Shown here piece by piece: positions 1 through 7,082 of a stretch of DNA of 15,649 nt. The translations under genes and the position numbers were made by a program. A model generated the notes under the pieces. That model worked only from the letters and a program-made list of their open reading frames with translations, was not told the DNA's origin and searched no databases. Each line of letters starts with the position of its first letter. Position 1 is the first letter of the stretch. The stretch is from Flavobacterium psychrophilum (GTDB taxonomy: Bacteria > Bacteroidota > Bacteroidia > Flavobacteriales > Flavobacteriaceae): positions 12,465 to 28,113 of the forward strand of contig DZCQ01000031.1 in NCBI GenBank assembly GCA_022730285.1. Reading direction: 5' to 3'.

Positions 1-221
1 ACATACATTGCATCTTCGGTAGTGTTGTAAACAATAGATCCGTTTAATGGATTTGAAATAGCATTCATTTCTGTTACCGACATTCTTGGGGGAACAAAAG
101 TTTTAGTAGTGCTTTCTAACTCTAATATAGAACTACTATTTGGGTTAGTAGTGCCTATGGCAACTTGAGAGTAATTCCAATAAGAAATAAGACTAAATAC
201 TAGTATAATTAATTTTTTCAT
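1..221 (-). CDS. Secreted protein of unknown role, N-terminal 73 residues only (runs off left edge)
   Basis: The reading frame opens with ATG at 221 and stays open to the window edge, so only the N-terminus is visible. It begins with MKKLIILVFSLISYW, a hydrophobic signal peptide ending near NYSQ, and then carries the Bacteroidetes pattern SQVAIGTTNP...LELES...FVPPR...EMNAI..P..GSIVYNTT. This module commonly sits directly after the signal peptide of flavobacterial surface or secreted proteins with varied C-terminal domains. From SQV onward it matches the next gene upstream at about 35 of 57 positions. Its ATG overlaps the stop of that gene (TAATG), so the two are probably translated from one message by coupling. 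The function is unknown, and the C-terminal domain lies outside the window. It is too short to appear as a complete frame, but the homology makes it convincing. Confidence 0.85.
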   Translation of the reverse strand, partial: MKKLIILVFSLISYWNYSQVAIGTTNPNSSSILELESTTKTFVPPRMSVTEMNAISNPLNGSIVYNTTEDAMY

Positions 222-901
222 TATCGCATTTTTGTTATGTTATAAGATAAAATGGCTATATTCTTGTTTGCATTATCTTCATTTAAAAAATAGCGTAAAT
301 CAAACACGTCATTTGCTAACGCATTGATAATAAATACACCACCTCCGCCCCAATAATCCACAAAAGGCATTGAGAAATTAACATGAGATAAAATAGATGT
401 TGGCATGCCATTTTTATACAATTTTAGATAAAATTTTCTGTTCCCACTTGCTAAGTTGGTTGTACTTATAGTTGCAGAAAATGTATATATTCCTGCTTTT
501 AAAATAGTAATTTTCCCATCGCTATTTACAGTATATACAGAAGAATCATTTGCAACAACATGAGATGCATTTAGAGGAAATTGAAATTCGTTAGTTAATG
601 AAGTTGCAAATACTCCAGAATTTCTTCTTAACAACAAAGTCGGAGTTCTATTACTCACAAGTTCGATCCAAACACCATTGATAAAAACAAATGGCACTTG
701 TAAAGTTGTATTAAATACAAATGAACCTTCTAATGGAGTAGTAATTGCATTCATCTCTGCAGTAGATATACGCGGCGGAACAAAAGTCTGTGTAGTACTT
801 TCTAGTTGCAATAAAGCACTTGAATCAATATTTACAATTCCTATCCCTACTTGTGAATAAGACTTGCAAAAAAATAATATTACAAAAAATAATAATCTCA
901 T
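221..901 (-). CDS. Secreted protein with N-terminal 'VGIG...PPR' module and C1q/TNF-like C-terminal half
   Basis: This is a 226-residue exported protein. Residues 1-16 form a signal peptide (MRLLFFVILFFCKSYS). Residues 16-80 carry the same module as the downstream paralogue (QVGIG, LESTTQTFVPPR, EMNAI, GSFVFNTT) and end in the usual NGVWIEL. Residues from about 95 to 226 read as a beta-rich jelly roll. The pattern AGIYTFSATIS, a following stretch with KFYLKLYKNG, and the closing DVFDLRYFL...ILSYNITK resemble the C1q/TNF-like fold by its G-x-Y-x-F motif. That fold assignment is an inference from pattern only. C1q-like folds often form trimers, so an extracellular binding or structural role is possible, but none is shown. 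It is the first gene of a two-gene unit, with a candidate promoter at 975-1005. The stop TAA shares a base with the next ATG. Confidence 0.85.
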   Translation of the reverse strand: MRLLFFVILFFCKSYSQVGIGIVNIDSSALLQLESTTQTFVPPRISTAEMNAITTPLEGSFVFNTTLQVPFVFINGVWIELVSNRTPTLLLRRNSGVFATSLTNEFQFPLNASHVVANDSSVYTVNSDGKITILKAGIYTFSATISTTNLASGNRKFYLKLYKNGMPTSILSHVNFSMPFVDYWGGGGVFIINALANDVFDLRYFLNEDNANKNIAILSYNITKMR

Positions 902-974
902 TTCCTAAAAAAATTAATCTATTTTATATAAATAGAGTTAGTTTTTAGTAGATTGTTTTATGTAGATGGGTTTG

Positions 975-1005
975 CAATGATAGTAATTGTTTTTTTTTAA
1001 ACAAA
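975..1005 (-). promoter_or_regulatory. Candidate Bacteroidetes promoter for the C1q-like gene pair
   Basis: On the minus strand TTTG (1005-1002) is followed after exactly 19 bases by TATCATTG (982-975). That is one mismatch from the TAnnTTTG -7 consensus, at the usual spacing. Transcription would start near 968, leaving a leader of about 67 bases, longer than the others in this window. The spacer contains an A tract on this strand. Confidence 0.42.
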
Positions 1006-1101
1006 ATGAAACAGAAAATTTAACAATTTGATAACATAACATTTCTTTGTAATTAAACAACTCAAAATCTTGATGTTATTTTGTTTCTAAATAATTTTCA
1101 T

Positions 1102-1134
1102 AAAAAAACCTCTTGAAAAAGAGGCGTTTTTTTT
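1102..1134 (-). terminator. Rho-independent terminator of the TlpA-like gene
   Basis: Read on the minus strand, CCTCTT (1124-1119) and AAGAGG (1114-1109) form a 6-bp stem around a TTTC loop, followed by seven T residues (1108-1102). It lies about 33 bases past the stop of the thioredoxin-like gene. A run of eight T residues on the plus strand (1127-1134) makes it usable in both directions, but no plus-strand gene ends here. Confidence 0.85.
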
Positions 1135-1166
1135 ATGATTTATGAATTGTATTTCTATTTTAAAAA

Positions 1167-2162
1167 TTACTTCAAGAACTGGTCTAGCTTTGTTTGTAAA
1201 TTCGGATTTGATGGTCTTTCGGCATCGGCACTTAAAATATTTCCACTTGGGTCTAATAATATGAATCTCGGAATAGAGGTCACATTATAAGATTTCATAA
1301 AGTCCGAGTTCCAGTTTTTATCAGCAAATAATTGCACACCACCTAATTCTTTTTCTTTGACAAAAGTTTTCCATTTTTCAAAATCCTTGTCTGTATCTAC
1401 AGAAATACTTACAAAAACAATGTTTTTTCCGTGGTATTTTTCTTCAACCTTTTTAAGAGAAGGTATTTCTGCTCTACATGGACCACACCAAGTTGCCCAA
1501 ATATCTATATATACATATTTCCCTTTAAAATCGGATAATTTGGTAGTACCACCAGCATAATTTACATAATCAAATGGGCTGGAAGGCTTGTTGTTTAAAA
1601 GTTTTTTTTCTTGAATTCCTTTATAGTAAGCTTTTACACCATTTATATTATCTTCAATCATTTTGGTTTGTTTTGCTGCAAAATTAGCATCTAGTTTAGA
1701 TGATTTTACTAATTCCAAATCCTTTTTTTTCTTTTTATCTAAACCCTCGTCAAAACTTTTTTCGTCTAATTCTAATAAGGATTGAGTGTAAAATCCTTCA
1801 TCATCTATCGATTTTTTTGCAATGAAATTGTTTTCACCAGCTCCAGTTCCGGTATAAGAAATAGATTCATCAAATTCTTTCGCATTCATTTTCAACTTTA
1901 AATCGTAACCAGGTTTTAAATATATTTGTGCATATTCTGTACCATCACTAAGTATGTAAAAACCTTCTGTTACAGAAAAAGTTGCTTTAAAAACTCCTTT
2001 TTCATCAACTTTAATTTCCTGAAAAGGTTTGTTTTGATTGTTATTTATAAATAAAACATCTCCGTTTCTATTGGCAATTTCTGCCTGAAATGTTACATTT
2101 TCTTGTGCAAAGAAAGCACTGCTACTAAGAAAAAGGAATAATCCAATTACAATTTTTTTCAT
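1167..2162 (-). CDS. Periplasmic TlpA/ResA-type thiol-disulfide oxidoreductase with N-terminal DUF4369-like domain
   Basis: The protein has 331 residues. Residues 1-19 are a signal peptide (MKKIVIGLFLFLSSSAFFA) with no lipobox cysteine, so a soluble periplasmic protein is likely. Residues about 23-110 form a beta-rich domain of the DUF4369 type usual in Bacteroidetes thioredoxins. A lysine-rich helical linker follows (about 120-185, including five lysines at 143-147). The C-terminal thioredoxin fold carries the active site WCGPC (Trp225, Cys226, Cys229) within YIDIWATWCGPCRAEIPSL, and the cis-proline loop SIPRF (Pro298). In this family the CxxC pair reduces or exchanges disulfides, for example in cytochrome c maturation or protection of exported proteins. 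The substrate here is unknown. It is monocistronic, with a promoter at 2194-2227 and a terminator at 1102-1134, and it diverges from aspS. Confidence 0.92.
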   Translation of the reverse strand: MKKIVIGLFLFLSSSAFFAQENVTFQAEIANRNGDVLFINNNQNKPFQEIKVDEKGVFKATFSVTEGFYILSDGTEYAQIYLKPGYDLKLKMNAKEFDESISYTGTGAGENNFIAKKSIDDEGFYTQSLLELDEKSFDEGLDKKKKKDLELVKSSKLDANFAAKQTKMIEDNINGVKAYYKGIQEKKLLNNKPSSPFDYVNYAGGTTKLSDFKGKYVYIDIWATWCGPCRAEIPSLKKVEEKYHGKNIVFVSISVDTDKDFEKWKTFVKEKELGGVQLFADKNWNSDFMKSYNVTSIPRFILLDPSGNILSADAERPSNPNLQTKLDQFLK

Positions 2163-2193
2163 AATTATTTATATTTTAAAAAATTAATTTAGC

Positions 2194-2227
2194 CAAATAT
2201 ACTTTTTTAATTTAAATTAAATTCAAA
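2194..2227 (-). promoter_or_regulatory. Candidate promoter of the TlpA-like gene
   Basis: On the minus strand a perfect -7 element TATATTTG (2201-2194) is preceded after 22 bases by TTTG (2227-2224). This is within the spacing reported for flavobacterial promoters. Transcription would start near 2187, about 25 bases before the ATG. Confidence 0.6.
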
Positions 2228-2243
2228 ACTTCAAACAAAATAG

Positions 2244-2251
2244 TATTTTTG
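2244..2251 (+). promoter_or_regulatory. Candidate -7 element of aspS
   Basis: TATTTTTG matches TAnnTTTG and sits 16 bases before the aspS ATG, implying a very short leader of roughly 10 bases. I see no clear TTG at the -33 position, so only half of the promoter is supported. Confidence 0.45.
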
Positions 2252-2267
2252 CATAAAAATAAATAGA

Positions 2268-4016
2268 ATGTATAGAAGTCATAATTGTGGCGAGTTAAAT
2301 GCTACATATATTAACACCGAAGTTACACTTGCGGGTTGGGTTCAAAAATCTAGAAACAAAGGATTTATGAATTGGGTTGATTTAAGAGATCGATATGGAA
2401 TTACACAATTACTTTTTGACGAAAGTAGAACGCAAAAAGAAGTCTTTGAATTGGCAAAAACACTTGGAAGAGAGTTTGTTGTACAAATCAAAGGAGTGGT
2501 TATAGAACGAGAGTCTAAGAACAAAAACATTTCAACGGGTGAAATTGAAATCTTGGTAACAGAGCTAATCATTTTAAATGCAGCCCTAACTCCTCCCTTC
2601 ACAATTGAAGACGAAACCGATGGGGGAGAAGATATTAGGATGAAATATAGATACTTAGACATTCGCAGAAATCCTGTAAAAAATAATTTGCTTTTTAGAC
2701 ATAAAGTGGCAATGGAAGTTCGCAAATATTTATCAGATTTAGACTTCTGTGAGGTGGAAACACCTTATTTAATAAAATCTACACCAGAAGGAGCAAGAGA
2801 TTTTGTGGTGCCAAGCAGAATGAACGAAGGGCAGTTTTATGCCTTACCACAATCGCCACAAACTTTCAAGCAACTTTTGATGGTTGGCGGAATGGACAAA
2901 TATTTTCAAATTGTAAAATGTTTCCGTGACGAAGATTTACGTGCAGACAGACAACCAGAGTTTACACAAATAGACTGCGAAATGGCATTTGTGGAACAAG
3001 AAGATATTCTGAATATTTTTGAAGGATTAACCCGCAATTTGCTAAAAGAAATAAAAGGGATTGAAGTTGAAAAATTTCCAAGAATAACGTATGATTATGC
3101 AATGAAAACTTACGGAAATGACAAGCCAGATATCCGTTTTGACATGAAATTTGGTGAGTTAAATGAAGTTTCTCAACACAATGATTTCCCCGTGTTTAAT
3201 GCTGCTGAATTGGTTGTTGGAATTGCCGCTCCAAATTGTGCAAATTATACCAGAAAAGAAATTGATGCTCTAATTGATTGGGTTAAACGTCCACAAGTTG
3301 GTGCTAATGGTATGGTTTATGTAAAATGCGAAATGGATGGCACATTCAAATCATCGGTAGATAAGTTTTATAGCCAAGAGGATTTAGCAAAATGGGCGGA
3401 AATTACAAATGCTAAAGCAGGCGATATGATTTTTGTACTTTCTGGAGCAACAGACAAAGTTAGAGTACAACTCTCGGCATTACGAATGGAACTGGCAACA
3501 AAATTAGGATTAAGAAATCCAGCAGAATTTGCTCCATTATGGGTTGTAGATTTTCCATTATTAGAATTTGATGAAGAAAGTGGTCGTTTCCATGCAATGC
3601 ATCACCCTTTTACCTCTCCAAAGCCAGAAGATATGCACCTGCTAGAAACAAATCCATCAAAAGTTAGGGCAAACGCATACGATATGGTTTTAAACGGAAA
3701 TGAAATTGGAGGTGGCTCTATCAGGATTCATGATAAAGAAACACAACAATTAATGTTTAAATATCTTGGTTTTTCGGAGGAAGAAGCTAAGAATCAATTT
3801 GGTTTTTTAATGAATGCATTTGAATTTGGAGCACCACCACATGGAGGTCTTGCCTTTGGTTTAGATAGATTGGTTGCCATTTTAGGAGGTCAGGAAACTA
3901 TCCGAGATTTTATCGCTTTTCCGAAGAATAACTCTGGAAGAGATGTAATGATTGATGCCCCATCTATAATAGATGAAAAGCAATTAAAGGAATTGCATAT
4001 TCAATTAAATAATTAG
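2268..4016 (+). CDS. aspS: Aspartate-tRNA ligase (bacterial-type AspRS)
   Basis: This cytoplasmic class II synthetase joins aspartate to tRNA-Asp using ATP. Its 582 residues are close to the 590 of the E. coli enzyme. In order, it has the OB-fold anticodon-binding domain (about 1-105, with [10 protein letters not shown] and [10 protein letters not shown]), the start of the catalytic domain with the QSPQ loop (195-198), and motif 2 [18 protein letters not shown] (219-236). The bacterial GAD insertion follows (about 290-405), then GGGSIRIH (481-488) and motif 3 [11 protein letters not shown] (525-535). All key motifs are intact. Position 31, which is Leu in discriminating E. coli AspRS and His in the non-discriminating Pseudomonas enzyme, is Lys here. 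Specificity for tRNA-Asn therefore cannot be read by that rule. It stands alone, divergent from the thioredoxin gene. Confidence 0.98.
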   Translation: MYRSHNCGELNATYINTEVTLAGWVQKSRNKGFMNWVDLRDRYGITQLLFDESRTQKEVFELAKTLGREFVVQIKGVVIERESKNKNISTGEIEILVTELIILNAALTPPFTIEDETDGGEDIRMKYRYLDIRRNPVKNNLLFRHKVAMEVRKYLSDLDFCEVETPYLIKSTPEGARDFVVPSRMNEGQFYALPQSPQTFKQLLMVGGMDKYFQIVKCFRDEDLRADRQPEFTQIDCEMAFVEQEDILNIFEGLTRNLLKEIKGIEVEKFPRITYDYAMKTYGNDKPDIRFDMKFGELNEVSQHNDFPVFNAAELVVGIAAPNCANYTRKEIDALIDWVKRPQVGANGMVYVKCEMDGTFKSSVDKFYSQEDLAKWAEITNAKAGDMIFVLSGATDKVRVQLSALRMELATKLGLRNPAEFAPLWVVDFPLLEFDEESGRFHAMHHPFTSPKPEDMHLLETNPSKVRANAYDMVLNGNEIGGGSIRIHDKETQQLMFKYLGFSEEEAKNQFGFLMNAFEFGAPPHGGLAFGLDRLVAILGGQETIRDFIAFPKNNSGRDVMIDAPSIIDEKQLKELHIQLNN

Positions 4017-4119
4017 TTTTCAAATAGTTTTTAACTTTAAATAAAGCTAAAAGTAATTGATTATCAATATTTTTTTGCAAATATTTAACACAAAATGATT
4101 TTTGTATTAGTTTAAAGAT

Positions 4120-4127
4120 TACATTTG
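4120..4127 (+). promoter_or_regulatory. Candidate -7 element of the cold-shock gene
   Basis: TACATTTG matches TAnnTTTG. TTTG at 4101-4104 lies 15 bases upstream, shorter than the usual spacing of about 19. A start near 4133 would give a leader of only some 23 bases, unlike the long thermosensing leader of E. coli cspA. Confidence 0.45.
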
Positions 4128-4156
4128 CCTTATTATAAATTTATATTACAATTAAA

Positions 4157-4357
4157 ATGTGCACAGGAACAGTAAAATTTTTCAATGAATCTAAAGGTTA
4201 CGGATTTATTACAGACGACGAAACTGGAAAAGATATTTTCGTACACGCTTCAGGTATTAAAGCTGAAGAGTTAAGAGAAGGAGATAAGGTTTCTTACGAA
4301 GAAGAAGAAGGAAGAAAAGGTAGAGTAGCTGCTCAGGTAGTAGTTATCGAAGGATAA
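4157..4357 (+). CDS. Cold-shock domain protein (CspA family)
   Basis: This is a 66-residue single-domain OB-fold protein that binds single-stranded RNA or DNA. Both nucleic-acid binding motifs are clear: RNP1 as KGYGFI (13-18) and RNP2 as DIFVH (26-30). The typical opening TGTVKFFNESKG is also present. Family members act as RNA chaperones that melt secondary structure, in the cold or constitutively; which applies here cannot be read from sequence. The C-terminal half is very acidic (YEEEEGRKGRV). Codon choice is cleaner than in neighbouring genes, with frequent GAA and GAAGAAGAA runs, which fits high expression. It has its own -7 element and a strong terminator 33 bases after the stop, so it is probably monocistronic. 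The protein starts MCTGTVKFF, with a cysteine at position 2. Confidence 0.96.
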   Translation: MCTGTVKFFNESKGYGFITDDETGKDIFVHASGIKAEELREGDKVSYEEEEGRKGRVAAQVVVIEG

Positions 4358-4390
4358 AAAGTTATTTTTACATACCGAATGATTACAAAA

Positions 4391-4417
4391 CCGTCTCGTA
4401 ACCGAGACGGTTTTTTT
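4391..4417 (+). terminator. Rho-independent terminator of the cold-shock gene
   Basis: CCGTCTCG (4391-4398) and CGAGACGG (4403-4410) form a perfect 8-bp, G/C-rich stem with a TAAC loop. Seven T residues follow (4411-4417). It is the strongest hairpin in the window. Confidence 0.95.
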
Positions 4418-4522
4418 ATTTTTTATAAACAAAATTAACTATACAAACACTGCAATAGGTTCATTCACTTATACTTTGAGTAATTTTAACATATAGATAA
4501 TCATCATATGTGAATTTCTAAG

Positions 4523-4561
4523 AAATTTGATAAAAAACAAATTGTATTTTTTATCAAATTT
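4523..4561. repeat. Perfect 15-bp inverted repeat, 9-base spacer
   Basis: AAATTTGATAAAAAA (4523-4537) and its exact reverse complement (4547-4561) flank CAAATTGTA. The arms contain a single G or C each. It is not needed as a terminator, since a strong one lies 105 bases upstream. It could be an operator for a dimeric regulator, a cruciform, or a weak hairpin in the olsF leader if transcription starts further upstream. Confidence 0.8.
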
Positions 4562-4640
4562 ACTAATTGATTTGCTTTAAAAAGTTGTGACAAATTGGTT
4601 ATTAATTAGAATATATTTAGTTAAATTCAACAATTATTTA

Positions 4641-4648
4641 TATTTTTG
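4641..4648 (+). promoter_or_regulatory. Candidate -7 element of olsF
   Basis: TATTTTTG matches TAnnTTTG and ends 22 bases before the ATG, implying a start near 4655. No TTG is present at the expected -33 position. Confidence 0.45.
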
Positions 4649-4670
4649 TTTTTAAACAAATTTTCATTAA

Positions 4671-6476
4671 ATGGGTCTAGTTACCGCAAAAGAAGTTGCA
4701 AAAGCAATTAAAACAGATAAATATGGTCCACTTGGAACCTTTTCGGGTTGGTTACTCATGAAAGTGCTTCAAATATCTACTTTAAATAAAATTTACGACA
4801 GGAATAAGCATGTAAGCGATGTGGAATTTTTAAATGCAATTTTAGATGAGTTTCAAATAAAGTTTGAAATTCCAGAAGAGGATTTTAAAAGACTACCTAA
4901 GGAAGGGGCGTATATTACAGTTTCTAACCATCCTCTTGGCGGAATAGATGGAATATTATTGTTAAAATTAATGCTTGAAAAAGAACCTAATTTTAAAATT
5001 ATTGCCAACTTTCTATTACATCGAATAGAGCCTATGAAGCCTTATATTATGCCTGTAAATCCTTTCGAAACGCACAAAGACGCTAAATCTAGTGTGGTAG
5101 GCATTAAAGAAACTTTAAAGCATTTAAAAGATGGAAAGCCACTAGGGATGTTTCCTGCTGGAGAAGTTTCTACCTACAAAGATGGCAAATTAATGGTGGA
5201 CAAACCTTGGGAGGAAGGAGCAATTAAAGTTATAAAAAAAGCACAAGTTCCAGTAGTTCCAATTTATTTTCATGCTAAAAACAGCAGATTATTCTATATT
5301 TTGTCTAAAATAAGTGATACTTTACGAACAGCTAAACTTCCATCTGAATTACTCACCCAAAAAAATAGAGTTATTAAAGTTCGAATAGGGAAGCCTATCT
5401 CTGTTGCTGAACAAAGTGAATATGAAAGTATCGAATCTTATTCGGAATTTTTAAGAAAGAAAACTTATATGCTTGCTAATCCTTTTGAAAAAGAAAGCAA
5501 ACTACTATCAACGTCTAACTTAAAAATAGCTAAAAGCCCTAAAGAAATTGTTTCTAGTGCAAATCATCATAGCATTGTAGAGGAAGTAATCAAGTTAAGA
5601 AGGGAAGGTGCTAGACTTTTACAGAGCAAAAATTATGAAGTCTTTTTTGCAGATGCCCTTACTATTCCATCTGTTTTACACGAAATAGGTAGATTGCGAG
5701 AAATTACTTTTAGAGAAGTTGGAGAAGGAACTAACGAAAGTATAGATTTAGATAAATTTGACGAATATTACCACCATATGTTTTTGTGGGACAACGATAC
5801 CAAAAAAATAGCAGGTGCTTACCGAATGGGACTCGGTCAAGAGATATTTCCTAAATATGGTATCGATGGTTTTTACTTACAAGATTTATTCCGATTTGAA
5901 CCAGAATTACATGATATGATGAGCAAATCTATCGAAATGGGAAGAGCATTTATATGTAAAGAATACCAATTAAAACCAATGCCACTTTTTCTGCTTTGGA
6001 AAGGAATTGTACATACTACGTTAAGATATCCAAAGCATAAATTCTTAATTGGAGGGGTTAGTATTAGCAATCAATTTTCGGATTTTTCCAAGTCTTTAAT
6101 GATAGAATTTATGAAATCCAACTATTACGACCCATATATCGCACAATATATACATCCTAAAAAAGAATATAAAGTAAAATTGAAAGATGCGGATAAAGAT
6201 TTTATTTTTAATGAAGCCGAAGCCGATTTGATAAAATTTGACAAAATTATTGATGAAATTGAACCTGGTAATTTAAGATTGCCCGTACTTATCAAAAAAT
6301 ATATCAAACAAAATGCTCGGGTTGTCGCTTTTAATGTAGATCCATTATTCAACAATGCAATTGATGGATTGATGTATATTCGAATTGCCGATTTGCCCGA
6401 AAGCACAGTCAAACCTGTTATGGAAGAATTTCAGGCAGAACTAGAACGCAAACTTGCCGAAAAAGGCGAAATATAA
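4671..6476 (+). CDS. olsF: Bifunctional OlsF-type acyltransferase for ornithine/glycine aminolipids
   Basis: The 601-residue protein joins two acyltransferases. The N-terminal half (about 60-270) is a PlsC/OlsA-like O-acyltransferase, with SNHPLGGIDG (His87, Asp93), FPAGE (161-165) and a VPVVPIYFHAKN strand. The C-terminal half (about 325-500) resembles OlsB/hemolysin-type GNAT N-acyltransferases, with LREITFREVGEG, YRMGLGQEI, GFYLQDLF, EMGRAFI and LLWKGI. Established knowledge: fused OlsF enzymes, including one from Flavobacterium, make ornithine lipid by N-acylating ornithine with a 3-hydroxy fatty acid and then adding a second acyl chain. In Bacteroides two separate proteins make glycine lipids the same way. 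Whether ornithine or glycine is used here cannot be told from sequence. The histidine motif is HX5D rather than the classical HX4D, as I recall for this subfamily. A small secreted-protein gene follows 9 bases downstream. Confidence 0.85.
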   Translation: MGLVTAKEVAKAIKTDKYGPLGTFSGWLLMKVLQISTLNKIYDRNKHVSDVEFLNAILDEFQIKFEIPEEDFKRLPKEGAYITVSNHPLGGIDGILLLKLMLEKEPNFKIIANFLLHRIEPMKPYIMPVNPFETHKDAKSSVVGIKETLKHLKDGKPLGMFPAGEVSTYKDGKLMVDKPWEEGAIKVIKKAQVPVVPIYFHAKNSRLFYILSKISDTLRTAKLPSELLTQKNRVIKVRIGKPISVAEQSEYESIESYSEFLRKKTYMLANPFEKESKLLSTSNLKIAKSPKEIVSSANHHSIVEEVIKLRREGARLLQSKNYEVFFADALTIPSVLHEIGRLREITFREVGEGTNESIDLDKFDEYYHHMFLWDNDTKKIAGAYRMGLGQEIFPKYGIDGFYLQDLFRFEPELHDMMSKSIEMGRAFICKEYQLKPMPLFLLWKGIVHTTLRYPKHKFLIGGVSISNQFSDFSKSLMIEFMKSNYYDPYIAQYIHPKKEYKVKLKDADKDFIFNEAEADLIKFDKIIDEIEPGNLRLPVLIKKYIKQNARVVAFNVDPLFNNAIDGLMYIRIADLPESTVKPVMEEFQAELERKLAEKGEI

Positions 6477-6485
6477 AACGGATTG

Positions 6486-6980
6486 ATGTATAAACTAATA
6501 CTGCTGTTTTTTCTTGTCAATTTGCCTTTGTATTCACAAAATACGGAAGTCAATGTTATTAGTGATTTTTTAGACAATTGGCATAAAGCAGCTACCGATG
6601 CAAAGATTACTCCTTATTTTGATGCGATGGATTCTGAATTTGTATTCATCGGAACTGATGCTACTGAGAACTGGGATAAGAAAGAATTTAGGGCATTTGC
6701 AAAACCTTATTTTGACAAAGGAAATGCTTGGGTTTTTAAAAAAATAGATCGACATATATTTGTAAACAAACAGCAAAATTTTGCTTGGTTTGATGAATTA
6801 CTAAGTACTGATATGAAAATATGCCGAGGTTCTGGAGTGTTAGAAAAAAATAATGGAATGTGGAAGATTAAGCAATATGTGCTTTCTATGACCATTCCTA
6901 ATCAAATTAGTTCACAAGTTATTTCTATAAAAAGTAATATCGAAAGCAAGTTAATAGATACGTTAGAGTCTAAAAAATAA
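6486..6980 (+). CDS. Exported SnoaL/NTF2-like protein
   Basis: I choose the ATG at 6486, giving 164 residues, over the TTG three bases upstream. It follows the stop of olsF by 9 bases, so co-transcription is likely. Residues 1-18 form a signal peptide (MYKLILLFFLVNLPLYSQ). The rest fits the small cone-shaped SnoaL/NTF2-like fold (SnoaL_3/DUF4440 type): a long N-terminal helix region (ISDFLDNWHKAATDAKI), YFDAMDSEFVFIGTDATENWDKKEF, FAWFDELLSTDMKICRGSGVLEK, and the closing strands MWKIKQYVLSMTIPN. Such domains bind small ligands or act as simple isomerases or hydrolases. No catalytic residues can be assigned with confidence. Its place behind an aminolipid enzyme suggests an envelope role, but that is inference from position only. 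Confidence 0.82.
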   Translation: MYKLILLFFLVNLPLYSQNTEVNVISDFLDNWHKAATDAKITPYFDAMDSEFVFIGTDATENWDKKEFRAFAKPYFDKGNAWVFKKIDRHIFVNKQQNFAWFDELLSTDMKICRGSGVLEKNNGMWKIKQYVLSMTIPNQISSQVISIKSNIESKLIDTLESKK

Positions 6981-7047
6981 TACCTGTTATAATAATTATC
7001 AAGGCAATTCTAAAAAAGCAGAAAGAGTAATTGCTATCCTTTTTTAA

Positions 7048-7082
7048 GATTATTAGAAAGTTAAAATATTTTTCTAATAATC
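7048..7082. repeat. Perfect 12-bp inverted repeat across the moxR stop codon
   Basis: GATTATTAGAAA (7048-7059) and TTTCTAATAATC (7071-7082) are exact reverse complements separated by 11 bases. The right arm encodes the last residues of the MoxR protein (MIIRK) and the loop holds its stop codon. It lies between convergent genes that end at 6980 and 7061. It may act as a 3' hairpin stabilising or ending either message, but neither strand shows a T tract directly after the stem. Confidence 0.75.

Larger units (their letters stand above)
4358..4670. other. 313-base intergenic region between the cold-shock gene and olsF
   Basis: No open frame of convincing composition is present. The region holds the cold-shock terminator (4391-4417) and a small ACATAT/ATATGT inverted pair (4489-4494, 4506-4511). 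It also holds a perfect 15-bp A/T-rich inverted repeat (4523-4561) and a -7 element just before the next gene (4641-4648). Both flanking genes read rightward, so the length beyond terminator plus promoter is not explained. Confidence 0.6.

Noticed and set aside
678..860. Plus-strand open frame of 60 codons
   Set aside because: It is antisense to the conserved N-terminal module of the C1q-like gene and has no recognisable features.
4050..4077. Possible aspS terminator (TTGAT/ATCAA followed by seven T residues)
   Set aside because: The arms are nearly contiguous, leaving almost no loop, and the stem is A/T-rich; a stable hairpin is doubtful.
6483..6488. TTG start for the SnoaL-like gene, three bases before the ATG
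   Set aside because: The ATG at 6486 directly opens the signal peptide; a TTG start one codon earlier adds nothing and is rarer.
7001..7045. Possible terminator between the SnoaL-like gene and moxR (GCAATT/AATTGC followed by a T run)
   Set aside because: The loop is 19 bases and the T run starts about 6 bases after the stem, so it is a poor terminator.
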